A DNA stretch of 64,000 nt from Rudaeicoccus suwonensis (GCF_007829035.1 NZ_VIVQ01000002.1:124001-188000); one strand, 5' to 3'; counted from the stretch's first letter, positions 7,942-17,308 are shown. The notes: a model not told the origin generated them from the sequence alone. Translations and numbers: made by a program.

Positions 7942-9505
7942 CAACGGAATCGGCTCGTGGACCACCCGGCGCGCACGGATGGACCCACACGGCGTCGCCT
8001 TCGTCGAGCGCGGACGGGCACTGACCTACCTGCAGATTCATCAGCGTGCTGAACGCATCGCCCACGTCATACGCGCTCGGGGCGTCGTGGCCGGTGACCG
8101 GGTGGCCTACCTGGGCTACAACTCCACCGACTTCATCGCAACGATGTTCGCGACCGCCAAGCTCGGCGCGGTGACCGTGCCGTTGAACACCAGGCTGGCC
8201 GCACCCGAGACGGCCTACATCCTGCAGGATTCTGCACCGAGCCTGTTCATCTGGACCGGCCCCTTCGCGAGCATCGTCGCATCGCCGGAGGTCACCGCCC
8301 TGGGTCTGCAGACTTTGCGCGTCGAGCCCGGTGACGGCGAATCCCTCTCAGAACTCGCAGGTCTGGGCGAAGGCGAGAGCGTCGACGACGGCGCGACCGG
8401 CGCACGCGTCGTCACCTCCGACGAGCCGGTCGAGCTGCCCGACCTGTTCATGATCCAGTACACATCCGGCACGAGTGGGCGCCCCAAAGGCGTGCAGCTC
8501 ACCCACGGCAACATCACCTGGAATGTCTACAACCTGCTGGTCGACGTCGACATCCGCAGCGACGAGCGGTCGCTCGTCGTCGCGCCCTTGTTCCACACCG
8601 CGGCGCTCAACCAGATCCTGTTTCCGACCTTCCTCAAAGGCGGCACGTCATACATCGAGGCGTCCTTCGACCCGGCCGCCGCCCTGCGACTGATCGAATC
8701 CGAACGGATCACAACGCTTTTCGGCGTCACCTCGATGTACCTCTCCCTGCGCCAGCAGTCTGCCTGGGAGTCCACAGATCTCAGCAGCCTGCGCAGCGCC
8801 CTCAGCGGTGGTGCGCCGCTGCCGGTGCCACTGCTGGAGTCCTACCTCGAGCGCGGGCTGATGATCATCCAGGGATACGGGCTGACCGAATCCTCGCCCG
8901 GAGCCACGATGCTGCGGGCCGCCGACGGCGTGCGCAAGGTCGGCTCGGCCGGCAGTGCCTGCTTCTTCAGCGACACCCGCCTGGTCGACCCGACCGGCGC
9001 CGATGTCACCGTCGGGCAGATCGGCGAGATCCTCGTGCAGGGCCCGAATGTCACGCCCGGCTACTGGCACCAGCCTGCGGCCACCGAGGTCGCCTTCACC
9101 GACGACGGCTGGCTGCACACCGGCGATCTGGGCCGGCTGGATGACGAGGGCTATCTGTATGTCGTCGACCGGGTGAAGGACATGATCATCAGCGGCGGCG
9201 AGAACATCTACCCCGCCGAGGTCGAGCAGGCGATCCATTCCCATGCCGATGTCGCCGAGTGTGCAGTGATCGGCGTGCCCGACGAGAAGTGGGGCGAGGT
9301 AGGTCGTGCTGTCGTGGTGCCGCGATCGGGTTCGTCCCTCACCGCCGAGGACGTCCTCGCACATCTCGACGGACGAATCGCGCGTTACAAGATCCCCAAG
9401 ACCGTGATCATCGTCGAAGAGCTGCCACACAACGCGTCGGGCAAGCTGGTCAAGACGCGCGTCCGCGAGGAGTTCGGCACGACCAACGCACAGGAGACAC
9501 CATGA
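7934..9505 (+). CDS. Acyl/aryl-CoA ligase (AMP-forming)
   Basis: A 523-residue ANL-superfamily ligase. Core motifs are IQYTSGTSGRPKGVQLTHGN near 174-193, the GYGLTESS motif near 315-322, the hinge and ATP-binding segment YVVDRVKDMIISGGENIYPAEVE near 407-429, and the C-terminal catalytic lysine in NASGKLVKTRVRE near 501-513. It ligates a carboxylic acid to CoA through an acyl-adenylate. The sequence is of the broad medium/long-chain or cinnamate type, so the substrate is uncertain. The ATG at 7934 overlaps the dehydrogenase stop by 8 bp and its own stop overlaps the amidohydrolase start (ATGA). Confidence 0.83.
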   Translation: MRDNGIGSWTTRRARMDPHGVAFVERGRALTYLQIHQRAERIAHVIRARGVVAGDRVAYLGYNSTDFIATMFATAKLGAVTVPLNTRLAAPETAYILQDSAPSLFIWTGPFASIVASPEVTALGLQTLRVEPGDGESLSELAGLGEGESVDDGATGARVVTSDEPVELPDLFMIQYTSGTSGRPKGVQLTHGNITWNVYNLLVDVDIRSDERSLVVAPLFHTAALNQILFPTFLKGGTSYIEASFDPAAALRLIESERITTLFGVTSMYLSLRQQSAWESTDLSSLRSALSGGAPLPVPLLESYLERGLMIIQGYGLTESSPGATMLRAADGVRKVGSAGSACFFSDTRLVDPTGADVTVGQIGEILVQGPNVTPGYWHQPAATEVAFTDDGWLHTGDLGRLDDEGYLYVVDRVKDMIISGGENIYPAEVEQAIHSHADVAECAVIGVPDEKWGEVGRAVVVPRSGSSLTAEDVLAHLDGRIARYKIPKTVIIVEELPHNASGKLVKTRVREEFGTTNAQETP

Positions 9506-10386
9506 CCTACACCCCGTCGATCGACCTCGACGCGATCGATGCGATCGACATGCACGTGCACATCGAGAGCGACGGCCATGGGCACACCTCCCTCGACGAC
9601 GAACTCATGGACGCCTCGGCGGCATACTTCCGCCCCTCCGACAATCGCACCCCGACGGTCGCCGACATTGCGGCTCGATACCGCGAAAGACGTATGGCGG
9701 CAGTCATTTTCACCGTCGACGCCGCCACCGCGACCGGTCATCCATCGTTGAGCAGCGAGCAGATCGCGACCGAGGCGGCCGCGCACTCCGACGTGGTGAT
9801 CCCGTTCGGGTCGGTGGACCCGCACCGCGGCAAGGACGCGATCGACCAGGCCCGACGACTGGTCGAGGACTACGGGGTGCGCGGCTTCAAATTCCACCCC
9901 AGCCTGCAGGCCTTCGAACCCAACGAACCGTCGTTCTATCCGTTATGGGAGCAGTTGGAGTCGCTGGGTGTCCCGGCGTTGTTCCACACCGGTCAGAACG
10001 GCATCGGCGCCGGGCTGCCCGGCGGGCGGGGCATCAAACTGCGCTACTCCAACCCGATCCTGCTCGACGACGTCGCGGCCGACTTTCCGGCTCTGACCGT
10101 GATCCTCGCGCACCCGTCGGTGCCCTGGCAGGGCGAGGCCATCTCGATGGCCACCCACAAAGCGAACGTCTACATCGACCTGTCCGGATGGTCGCCGACC
10201 TACTTTCCGGCCGAGCTGGTCAAGGCTGCCGGCAGCTTCCTGCGCTCCAAGGTGTTGTTCGGCAGCGACTATCCGCTGATCGCACCAGAGCGCTGGATCA
10301 GCGACTTCGAGAAGCTCGGCATCAAGCCCGAGGTCATGCCGAAAGTGTTGAAGGACAACGCGATCGGAGTCCTCAACCTCCGCTGA
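9502..10386 (+). CDS. Amidohydrolase-2 family metal enzyme (decarboxylase-like)
   Basis: A 294-residue TIM-barrel metal enzyme of the amidohydrolase-2 (ACMSD/gamma-resorcylate decarboxylase) family. Metal-ligand segments are visible: IDMHVHIES near 15-23 (H-x-H), KFHPS near 130-134, LAHPSVPW near 203-210 and the final FGSDYPL near 253-259 with the conserved Asp. Members decarboxylate aromatic or ring-cleavage acids or hydrolyse C-C or C-N bonds. It ends the operon that starts at 4195 and overlaps the ligase by 4 bp. A hydrolytic or decarboxylating step on a ring-derived intermediate is plausible; the exact reaction is not readable. Confidence 0.8.
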   Translation: MTYTPSIDLDAIDAIDMHVHIESDGHGHTSLDDELMDASAAYFRPSDNRTPTVADIAARYRERRMAAVIFTVDAATATGHPSLSSEQIATEAAAHSDVVIPFGSVDPHRGKDAIDQARRLVEDYGVRGFKFHPSLQAFEPNEPSFYPLWEQLESLGVPALFHTGQNGIGAGLPGGRGIKLRYSNPILLDDVAADFPALTVILAHPSVPWQGEAISMATHKANVYIDLSGWSPTYFPAELVKAAGSFLRSKVLFGSDYPLIAPERWISDFEKLGIKPEVMPKVLKDNAIGVLNLR

Positions 10387-10470
10387 GACCTACCTCCGGC
10401 ACGTGCGTTGACGGGTATGTCGCAGCCGGCCTGACTCCGATCGGCGCTGTCGACGGTTAAGGTCCATCGG

Positions 10471-11316
10471 GTGAGCACAGCACCCTCCGACAGTGGATCG
10501 GCCCTGCGCAGTGACAGTGGCCGTCAGGTGCAGCAGTTCATCATCACGATCCTCGCGACGTGGGCGCGCGGCGAGCACAGCGTCGTGCCGGTGGCGGATC
10601 TGATCGGTCTGATGGCGTCGCTGGACGTCGATCCGCCGGCGGTCCGATCGGCGCTCGCCCGGCTCAAGAAACGCGAGGTGCTGCTCAGCGCGCGGGCCGG
10701 GCGAGCTGCGGCATACGAACTCAATCCGCGTCTGGAGCGCATCTTCGCCGAGGGCGATGCCCGCATCTTCCATCCGCAGCGCGCGGCGGCGACTGACCCG
10801 TGGCTGGTCGCGTTGTTCACGGTGCCCGAGGCCGAGCGGAGCAGCCGCCACCTGCTACGAAAACGCCTGACGAACCTCGGATTCGGCACGATCGCGCCCG
10901 GATCGTGGATTGCTCCTGCACACCTGCTGACTGCGACCAAAGAAGCCCTGCAGCGAGACGGACTCGATCACTACGTCGAGATGTTCGTCTCCAGGCCGGA
11001 CGATGCGACATGCGCCGACGAGCTGCGACACAAGGTTGCGCAGTGGTGGGATCTGGACGAATTGCACCGGCAGTATGCCGAATTCGTCACTCGTTATGCC
11101 CCACTGCACGACGACCACACGAACGGACGGACCACAGATGCCGCGGCGTTCGCGACCTACGTGCGCTTGGTGACGGATTGGCGGCGGTTGCCCTACCGCG
11201 ACCCCGGCCTACCGGTCGCCTATCTACCGGCGGACTGGGTGGGGCTCGTGGCAGAGCAGCTGTTCACCGATCTGCACCGGCAGTTGTCGGCACCCGCAAC
11301 GGCACTAGTGCGCTGA
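10471..11316 (+). CDS. PaaX-family transcriptional regulator
   Basis: A 281-residue regulator with the PaaX layout: an N-terminal winged helix (QFIITILATWARGEHSVV near 23-40, then SALARLKKREVLL near 65-77) and a long C-terminal PaaX domain (DPWLVALFTVPEAERSSRHLLRKRL near 110-134 in the family). PaaX proteins repress phenylacetate and other aryl-CoA operons and are relieved by the CoA thioester. The start is GTG 10471, the first start after the upstream operon; no strong ribosome site is seen. It lies between the two catabolic operons and is convergent with, and overlaps by 12 bp, the RidA gene. It probably controls the cupin-to-thioesterase operon and ridA. Confidence 0.85.
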   Translation: MSTAPSDSGSALRSDSGRQVQQFIITILATWARGEHSVVPVADLIGLMASLDVDPPAVRSALARLKKREVLLSARAGRAAAYELNPRLERIFAEGDARIFHPQRAAATDPWLVALFTVPEAERSSRHLLRKRLTNLGFGTIAPGSWIAPAHLLTATKEALQRDGLDHYVEMFVSRPDDATCADELRHKVAQWWDLDELHRQYAEFVTRYAPLHDDHTNGRTTDAAAFATYVRLVTDWRRLPYRDPGLPVAYLPADWVGLVAEQLFTDLHRQLSAPATALVR

Positions 11317-11733
11317 ATCTTCCGGCACGCGCAGCCGATCGTCGGGAATCACTGCGACGCCGAGGATTTCGATCATCGCCTCCGGTTGCCACAGCGCGGT
11401 GCATCCGATGCCGGCCATTGCGGGATAGTGCGCTCCGGCCAGCTCGCGCCACACGGCACCGATCTGCCGACCGTGGGCCTGATAGTCAGGGATGTCGGTC
11501 AAGAAGATCGTGATGCTGGTGAGATCCCCCGGCCGGCCACCTGCCTCGGCCAAGGTCGCGAGCACGTTGCCGAACGCCTGGCGAAATTGCTCCACGATGC
11601 CACCGGGGACGATCTGCATGTTCGCGTCGAGCGCTGTCTGACCGCCGAGGTAGAGGGTGTTGCCGCTCAGGGTTCCATGCGAATAGCCAGACGGCGCAGG
11701 AAGATTCGCCGGATTGATGGCGTAGTTGACCAT
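11305..11733 (-). CDS. RidA (YjgF/UK114) family enamine/imine deaminase
   Basis: A 142-residue protein of the RidA family, which hydrolyses reactive enamines and imines to ketones and ammonia. Recognisable segments are YSHGTLSGNTLYLGGQTALD near 18-37, a helix GGIVEQFRQAFGNVLATL near 44-61, and the C-terminal MIEILGVAVI near 123-132. RidA homologues accompany 2-aminobenzoyl-CoA clusters, where a dearomatised 2-amino intermediate would be an enamine, so a pathway role is likely here. It is transcribed away from the cupin gene across a 118-bp shared upstream region and overlaps the paaX 3' end by 12 bp. Confidence 0.85.
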   Translation of the reverse strand: MVNYAINPANLPAPSGYSHGTLSGNTLYLGGQTALDANMQIVPGGIVEQFRQAFGNVLATLAEAGGRPGDLTSITIFLTDIPDYQAHGRQIGAVWRELAGAHYPAMAGIGCTALWQPEAMIEILGVAVIPDDRLRVPEDSAH

Positions 11734-11773
11734 TGCTGAACCTCTTCACCGGATGTCGATCTCGGAAGGTCTA

Positions 11774-11809
11774 TTGACCTGTTGTTACGACCGTGAAATT
11801 ATCACAACA
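11774..11809 (+). promoter_or_regulatory. Probable promoter and operator for the cupin operon
   Basis: TTGACC (11774-11779) and AATTAT (11797-11802) are spaced by 17 bp like -35 and -10 boxes. An inverted repeat, TGTTGT (11780-11785) and ACAACA (11804-11809), straddles the -10. It lies in the divergent region between ridA and the cupin gene and is a candidate site for the PaaX-type regulator. Confidence 0.4.
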
Positions 11810-11851
11810 CACGATCAGGCGAACCGGTCACCAACGAGAGGCGCAGTGTCG

Positions 11852-12334
11852 ATGAACTTCGATTTCTCCGACTACCAGCTTGAGGGCGACCCGTCCGCCT
11901 GGGTGAGCGAGGACGGCATCCTGCGCCCCGTGGTCACCCGCGCCGGGGAGGAAGACGGCCGGACCATGAATTCCGGTGGCGCCGTTCGGATGTCCGGCGT
12001 GAGCATCCAGCACACGCCCGCCCGCCGACTGTGGTTCGGCAAGGTGCAGAACGATCCCGGCTTCCGGTCAGGGATCCACCACCACGGCGAAGCCGAGACC
12101 GGCGGGTACGTGCTGTCCGGGCGCGCCCGGATCTACTACGGCAACGACTTTGCCGATCACCTCGACATGGAGGAGGGCGACTGGGTGTTCGTGCCGCCGT
12201 TCCTGCCGCACATCGAGTGCAACATGTCCACGACGCAGGAGTTGGTCTGGATGACCACCCGCACCCCGGAGAACCTCGTGGTCAACATCGGCGACGTCGA
12301 CGACTCGATGCTGCCGGGCTTCCGCCGCGCATGA
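11852..12334 (+). CDS. Cupin-domain protein
   Basis: A 160-residue single-cupin protein. The metal-binding cupin motif 1 is seen in GIHHHGEAETGGYVLSG near 75-91, with several His and a Glu, and motif 2 in PFLPHIECN near 117-125. Small cupins in aryl-CoA clusters may act as isomerases, dioxygenases or hydrolases, and no specific activity can be assigned. ATG 11852 has GAGAGG ten bases upstream; an in-frame GTG at 11846 is an alternative. Its stop overlaps the TesB start (ATGA), so it is the first gene of the operon that ends at 17748. Confidence 0.72.
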   Translation: MNFDFSDYQLEGDPSAWVSEDGILRPVVTRAGEEDGRTMNSGGAVRMSGVSIQHTPARRLWFGKVQNDPGFRSGIHHHGEAETGGYVLSGRARIYYGNDFADHLDMEEGDWVFVPPFLPHIECNMSTTQELVWMTTRTPENLVVNIGDVDDSMLPGFRRA

Positions 12335-13251
12335 CCGAACCAGCCACCGCAGATCGTCTGCGCCGCGCCCTCGCTCTCAACCAGGTCGAGCCGGATGCCG
12401 AAACCGCCGGCGTCGACGAGGTTTTCGAGGGCATCAGCCAATGGGTGCCCTGGCCCAAGGCGTATGGCGGGGACCTTGTCGCACAGGCAGCCGTCGCCAT
12501 GATGCGCACCGCGCCCGCGGACAAGACCATGCACTCGATGCACAGCTATTTCATGCGGCCGGTCGACATCGATGCGCCGGTTCGCTATTCCGTCGAGCGG
12601 GTGCGTGACGGGCGAGGGTATGCCACGCGAGCGGTGCGCGGCATACAGAACGGGAAGGAGGCCTATCGCGCGATGGCGTCCTTCCATGCCTGCGAGCGCG
12701 GCGGCAGCTTCGCCGCCTCAATGCCCGAGGTGCCGGCGGCCGGCGACCTGCCGTCCTCGCAGGACTACCTCGACGCTGTCGACGCGTCGCAGGACACCGG
12801 GACGATGACACCCGAGTCACGCGAATACTGGTCGACCGGGCGCAGTTTCGACATGCGCCATGTGCCTGGCCCGGTCTATCTGACGGTCGACGGTGGCCGC
12901 CAGCCGCACCAGGCGGTCTGGATCCGGCCGTTCGCCGATCTGGGACAGATCGCTGGCTTGACTGAGCAGCAGCGCGATGTGGCTGCCCTCGCCTACGCCT
13001 GCGATTACACGATTCTCGAGCCGGTGCTGCGGGTCCTTGGCCACGCCTGGGCCGAGCCTGGGCTGGTCACCGCAAGCCTCGATCACGCCATGTGGTTCCA
13101 CCGGCCGGCCGCCGTCAACGGCTGGCTGCTCTATGCCCAGGAGGCAGTTGCCGCCGACGCCGGTCGAGGGCTCGGCCTGGGCCGATTCTTCACCGCTGAC
13201 GGCGTGCACGTGGCGACAGTCGCCCAAGAAGGAATGCTCCGCGTCCCCTGA
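12331..13251 (+). CDS. Acyl-CoA thioesterase II (TesB family)
   Basis: A 306-residue double-hotdog thioesterase. Typical segments are FEGISQWVPWPKAYGGDLVAQA near 32-53 in the first hotdog, MHSMHSYFMRPVD near 69-81, and LDHAMWFHRPA near 250-260 in the second, where the family keeps its catalytic Asp. The length matches the TesB family (about 290 residues). It hydrolyses acyl-CoA to acid and CoA; in a CoA-dependent degradation operon it may free trapped CoA from dead-end thioesters. It is coupled to the cupin gene by ATGA and is followed by the aryl-CoA ligase after 23 bp. Confidence 0.87.
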   Translation: MTEPATADRLRRALALNQVEPDAETAGVDEVFEGISQWVPWPKAYGGDLVAQAAVAMMRTAPADKTMHSMHSYFMRPVDIDAPVRYSVERVRDGRGYATRAVRGIQNGKEAYRAMASFHACERGGSFAASMPEVPAAGDLPSSQDYLDAVDASQDTGTMTPESREYWSTGRSFDMRHVPGPVYLTVDGGRQPHQAVWIRPFADLGQIAGLTEQQRDVAALAYACDYTILEPVLRVLGHAWAEPGLVTASLDHAMWFHRPAAVNGWLLYAQEAVAADAGRGLGLGRFFTADGVHVATVAQEGMLRVP

Positions 13252-13274
13252 CGCCCTCCCACCAAGGACCACCC

Positions 13275-14933
13275 ATGCAGTTGTCCGCTTCAGCTCATGT
13301 CGACACCTTCACCCGCGACAACCTGCCCGACCCGCAGTTGTGGCCACGACTGCAGTTCACGCTCCCGCAACTGCAGTACCCCGACCGCCTCAACGCCGCG
13401 GCCGTGTTGCTGGACGACACGGTCGAACGGCTGGGCCGCGACCGCTCGGCGTTGCTGATGCCTGACGGCACGAGATGGACGTATGGCGATCTGCAGGACC
13501 GATCCCGTCAGATCGCGAACGTGCTCGTCGACCGCTTCGGTGTCGTGCCCGGGTCGCGTGTCGTGCTCCGATCGCCGAACAACCCGTGGTTGGTCGCCTG
13601 CTGGTTGGGTGTCCTGCGGGCTGGCGGCGTCGTCGTCACGACCATGCCGATGCTGCGCGCGACGGAACTGGCACCGGTGCTCGACCGCACCCGGCCCGCG
13701 CTCGTGGTGGCCGATCACAGGTTCGCCGCTGAGGTGAGCGGCCTGGTCGACGAGCGATGCGCCTTGGTCACCGTCGGTGGTGACGGCGAGGACGATCTGG
13801 TCCAGCTGTGCGCCGCCGCCCAGGCACACTTCACCGACATCGAGACAGCGGCCGACGACGTCGCCCTGCTCGGGCCGACCTCGGGCACGACCGGCGTCCC
13901 GAAGGTCACGATGCACTTCCACCGCGACATCATCTCGATCGCCGAAACCTTCGGGCGAGAGCTGGTGCACCTGCATCCGGACGATCTCGTGTCGTGCACG
14001 GCGCCGCTTGCCTTCACCTTCGGGCTGGGCGCGTTGGTCGTCTTCCCGCTGCGGGCAGGCGCAGCCGCGCTGCTCACCGAGACGGCCACGCCATCCGAAC
14101 TAGCGCACTACGTCTCGCAATTCGAGGTCACGGCGTTGTTCACAGCGCCGACGGCGTACCGCGCGATCCTCGCCGCCGACGAGGCACATCTGCTGGCTTC
14201 GGTGCGGGTTGCGGTGTCCGCCGGTGAGCACATCAGCGAGCAGACCTGGCGCGCGATGCGCGAACAGACCGGCCTGCAGATCATCGACGGCATCGGGGCG
14301 ACCGAGATGCTGCACGTCTTCATCTCGGCCGCCGGCGACGACATACGACCCGGCGCGACCGGTCGGCCGGTGCCCGGCTTCGAGGCGGCGGTCCTGGATG
14401 CCGACGGCAATCCCGTGCCCGACGGTGAGCCCGGGTTGCTCGGAGTCGTGGGACCCACCGGTTGTCGCTATCTGGACGACGATCGCCAACGCAGCTACGT
14501 GCTGGCCGGCTGGAACATCACCGGAGACACCTTCGTGCGCGATGCCGACGGCTACTTCCATTTCCAGGCCCGCTCCGACGACATGATCGTCTCCTCCGGT
14601 TACAACATCGGTGCTCCCGAGGTGGAGTCGGCCATCGTCGGTCACCCGGACGTGCTCGAAGCGGCTGTCGTCGCCAAGCCCGACCTGGCGCGCGGCACGA
14701 TCGTGTGCGCCTTCGTGGTGTTGCGCGAAGGTGTTGCTGCAGACGCGGCGAAGGCGGCGGAGCTTCAGGACTACGTGAAGTCCGTGATCGCGCCATACAA
14801 GTACCCGCGCGAGATCCGCTTTGTGGAAGGCCTGCCACGAAACCCCAGCGGCAAGGTGCAGCACTTCCTGCTGCGCAAACGGATTCGCGCCGAGATCGAG
14901 GCGGCGGCAGCCGCGGACAGGACACAGCCATGA
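13275..14933 (+). CDS. Aryl-CoA ligase, 2-aminobenzoate/benzoate-CoA ligase type
   Basis: A 552-residue AMP-forming ligase of the benzoate-CoA ligase group. Motifs include LGPTSGTTGVPKVTMHFHRD near 197-216, IDGIGATEMLHVFISA near 337-352 (the GATE variant of this branch), SDDMIVSSGYNIGAPEVE near 434-451 and the C-terminal NPSGKVQHFLLRKR near 525-538. It likely makes 2-aminobenzoyl-CoA or salicylyl-CoA, because its stop overlaps (ATGA) the gene for the monooxygenase-reductase fusion that uses such thioesters. This is the entry step of the aerobic hybrid pathway. Exact substrate (anthranilate or salicylate) is open. Confidence 0.83.
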   Translation: MQLSASAHVDTFTRDNLPDPQLWPRLQFTLPQLQYPDRLNAAAVLLDDTVERLGRDRSALLMPDGTRWTYGDLQDRSRQIANVLVDRFGVVPGSRVVLRSPNNPWLVACWLGVLRAGGVVVTTMPMLRATELAPVLDRTRPALVVADHRFAAEVSGLVDERCALVTVGGDGEDDLVQLCAAAQAHFTDIETAADDVALLGPTSGTTGVPKVTMHFHRDIISIAETFGRELVHLHPDDLVSCTAPLAFTFGLGALVVFPLRAGAAALLTETATPSELAHYVSQFEVTALFTAPTAYRAILAADEAHLLASVRVAVSAGEHISEQTWRAMREQTGLQIIDGIGATEMLHVFISAAGDDIRPGATGRPVPGFEAAVLDADGNPVPDGEPGLLGVVGPTGCRYLDDDRQRSYVLAGWNITGDTFVRDADGYFHFQARSDDMIVSSGYNIGAPEVESAIVGHPDVLEAAVVAKPDLARGTIVCAFVVLREGVAADAAKAAELQDYVKSVIAPYKYPREIRFVEGLPRNPSGKVQHFLLRKRIRAEIEAAAAADRTQP

Positions 14934-17308
14934 AGGTGGCCATCGTCGGCGCCGGCCCGGGTGGGCTCTACCTCGCCGCGCTGCTGAAGCAGCTCGACAC
15001 GACGCACGAGGTCACCGTCTGGGAGCGCAATGCGGCGGACGACACCTTCGGCTTCGGTGTCGTCTTCTCCGATGAGACCCTCGGCGGTATCACCAACGCA
15101 GACCCGGTCGTGTTCGAGGCGATGGCAGGCTCATTCGCGCGATGGACCGACATAGACGTGCACTTCCGCGGCGAGACGCACACGGTCGGCGGCCAGGGTT
15201 TCGCGGCAATGTCCCGCAAGGAGTTGCTGTTGCTGTTGCAGCAGCGGTGCTCCGACCTCGGTGTCGCAGTGCACTTCAGCACACCGGCTCCCGATGTCGA
15301 CGTTCTGCGTGGCAGCCATGACCTGGTCGTGGGCGCCGACGGCGTCAACTCCACGATCCGCGGGCACTTTGCCGCCGACTTCGGGCCCAGCCTGGATCCG
15401 CGGCACAACAAGTTCATCTGGCTCGGGACCGACCGGGTCTTCGAAGCGTTCCAGTTCTTCATCAAGCAGACACAGTGGGGCACCATGCAGGTGCACGGCT
15501 ATCCCTACTCCGATGCGGGGTCGACGTTCATCGTCGAGATGCACGAGGACGTATGGCGCAGAGCGGGTTTCGACGCAACCGAACACGAGAACTTCGGCCC
15601 TGGACAATCCGATGAACGTGCCGTCGCGCGCCTGGCGGAGATCTTCGCCGACGAGTTGGCCGGGCACGATCTGCAGGCCAACAACTCCAAGTGGATCAGC
15701 TTCACCACCGTGCGCAACCAGCATTGGCACACCGGCAACCTGGTGCTCGTCGGTGATGCAGCGCACACGGCACACTTCTCCATCGGCTCCGGCACCAAGC
15801 TGGCCATGGAGGATTCATTGGCCCTGGCCGCCTGTCTGCACGAAAACCCCGACGTGCCAACAGCGCTCGCGGCATACGAACTCGAGCGACGGCCGGTCGT
15901 CGAGTCGACACAACGAGCCGCGCAGGCGTCGCTGGAGTGGTTCGAATCCATCGGCATGTATGTCGACCAGGAGCCCGCCCAGTTCTGTTTCAACCTGCTC
16001 ACCCGCTCGCGCCGCATCACCTACGACAACCTGTGCCTGCGCGATCCGGGATTCGCCGCGACCGTCGACGCTGCCTGGGCAGCGCAGCGCGGCCTGCCGG
16101 ACGTCGCTCCGGCGATGTTCCAGCCGGTGCGCATCGGCCGGCTCGAGTTGAAGAACCGTGTCGTCGTCTCGCCGATGGACATGTATTCGGCGACCGACGG
16201 TGTGCCGGGCGAGTTTCACCTGGTGCACTTGGGGTCGAAGGCGCTCGGCGGTGCGGGTCTGGTGATGACCGAGATGGTGTGTGTGTCGGCGAACGGGCGG
16301 ATCACACCGGGATGCACGGGGCTCTACACCGATGAGCAGGCTGCCGCGTGGCGCCGCATCACCGACTTCGTGCACGAGCGCAGCAATGCCCGGATCGGCT
16401 TGCAGTTGGGGCATTCCGGACGCAAGGGCTCGACCAAGCTGATGTGGGACGGCATCGACCAACCGCTGGACGACGGCAACTGGCCGGTCGTCGCACCCTC
16501 GCCGCTGGCGTACCTGCCGAACTCGCAGGTGCCGCATGAGCTCACGATTGCCGAACTGCAGGGGGTGCGCGACGAGTTCGTGACAGCCGTACGTCGCGGT
16601 GCAGAGGCAGGCTTCGATCTGCTGGAGTTGCACTGCGCGCACGGCTATCTGCTGTCGTCCTTCCTGTCCCCGCTCACGAATCTGCGCACGGACGAGTATG
16701 GCGGCTCACTTGAGGCAAGGCTGCGTTTTCCACTGGAGGTGCTGGACGCAATTCGTACGGTCTGGCCGGCGAGTCGCCCTGTGACCGTTCGGCTTTCGGC
16801 GACCGACTGGGCTGAGGGTGGCACGACCGTCGAGGATGCCGTGCAGATCGCGCAGGCCTTCGTCGACCATGGCGTCGATGGCATCGACGTCTCGACTGGT
16901 CAGGTCGTGTCCACCGAACGCCCGGCCTTCGGCCGGTCGTATCAGACACCATTCGCCGACGTGCTGCGTCACCGGGTGGCGGCGCCGGCCGGCGTCGCGG
17001 TGATGGCTGTGGGTGCGATCTCGTCGTACGACGACGTGAACTCGATCCTGCTGGCCGGTCGCGCCGACCTCTGTGCGCTCGGCCGCACCCACCTCTACAA
17101 CCCGAACTGGACCCTGCAGGCGGCCGCCGAGCAGGAGTGGTCGGGGGCCGGCGCACAGTGGCCACCGCAGTTCGCAGCCGGGCGCCGCAAGCCGCCGACT
17201 GCCCGGACCGACGCTGTTCGGCCGCGCCTGTCCATGTTGCGCGAGGAGACGGACCAGCCACAGACGCACCTGCGGTGGACGCCGCACCGTCGAGAGGTCG
17301 GTGTCTGA
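14930..17308 (+). CDS. 2-Aminobenzoyl/salicylyl-CoA monooxygenase-reductase fusion
   Basis: A 792-residue two-domain flavoenzyme. Residues 1 to about 390 form a class A FAD monooxygenase (GAGPGGLYLAALLK near 6-19; VGADGVNSTIRG near 136-147; GDAAHTAHFSIGSGTKLAMED near 275-295). Residues 396 to about 760 form an old-yellow-enzyme reductase (MFQPVRIGRLELKNRVVVSP at the start, then LGHSGRKGS near 493-501, HCAHGYLLSSFLSPLTN near 572-588). This fusion is known from 2-aminobenzoyl-CoA monooxygenase/reductase of Azoarcus evansii and is often labelled salicylyl-CoA 5-hydroxylase/oxidoreductase. It hydroxylates the ring and then reduces it with NAD(P)H, ending aromaticity. Start ATG overlaps the ligase stop; the stop overlaps the thioesterase start. 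Confidence 0.88.
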   Translation: MKVAIVGAGPGGLYLAALLKQLDTTHEVTVWERNAADDTFGFGVVFSDETLGGITNADPVVFEAMAGSFARWTDIDVHFRGETHTVGGQGFAAMSRKELLLLLQQRCSDLGVAVHFSTPAPDVDVLRGSHDLVVGADGVNSTIRGHFAADFGPSLDPRHNKFIWLGTDRVFEAFQFFIKQTQWGTMQVHGYPYSDAGSTFIVEMHEDVWRRAGFDATEHENFGPGQSDERAVARLAEIFADELAGHDLQANNSKWISFTTVRNQHWHTGNLVLVGDAAHTAHFSIGSGTKLAMEDSLALAACLHENPDVPTALAAYELERRPVVESTQRAAQASLEWFESIGMYVDQEPAQFCFNLLTRSRRITYDNLCLRDPGFAATVDAAWAAQRGLPDVAPAMFQPVRIGRLELKNRVVVSPMDMYSATDGVPGEFHLVHLGSKALGGAGLVMTEMVCVSANGRITPGCTGLYTDEQAAAWRRITDFVHERSNARIGLQLGHSGRKGSTKLMWDGIDQPLDDGNWPVVAPSPLAYLPNSQVPHELTIAELQGVRDEFVTAVRRGAEAGFDLLELHCAHGYLLSSFLSPLTNLRTDEYGGSLEARLRFPLEVLDAIRTVWPASRPVTVRLSATDWAEGGTTVEDAVQIAQAFVDHGVDGIDVSTGQVVSTERPAFGRSYQTPFADVLRHRVAAPAGVAVMAVGAISSYDDVNSILLAGRADLCALGRTHLYNPNWTLQAAAEQEWSGAGAQWPPQFAAGRRKPPTARTDAVRPRLSMLREETDQPQTHLRWTPHRREVGV

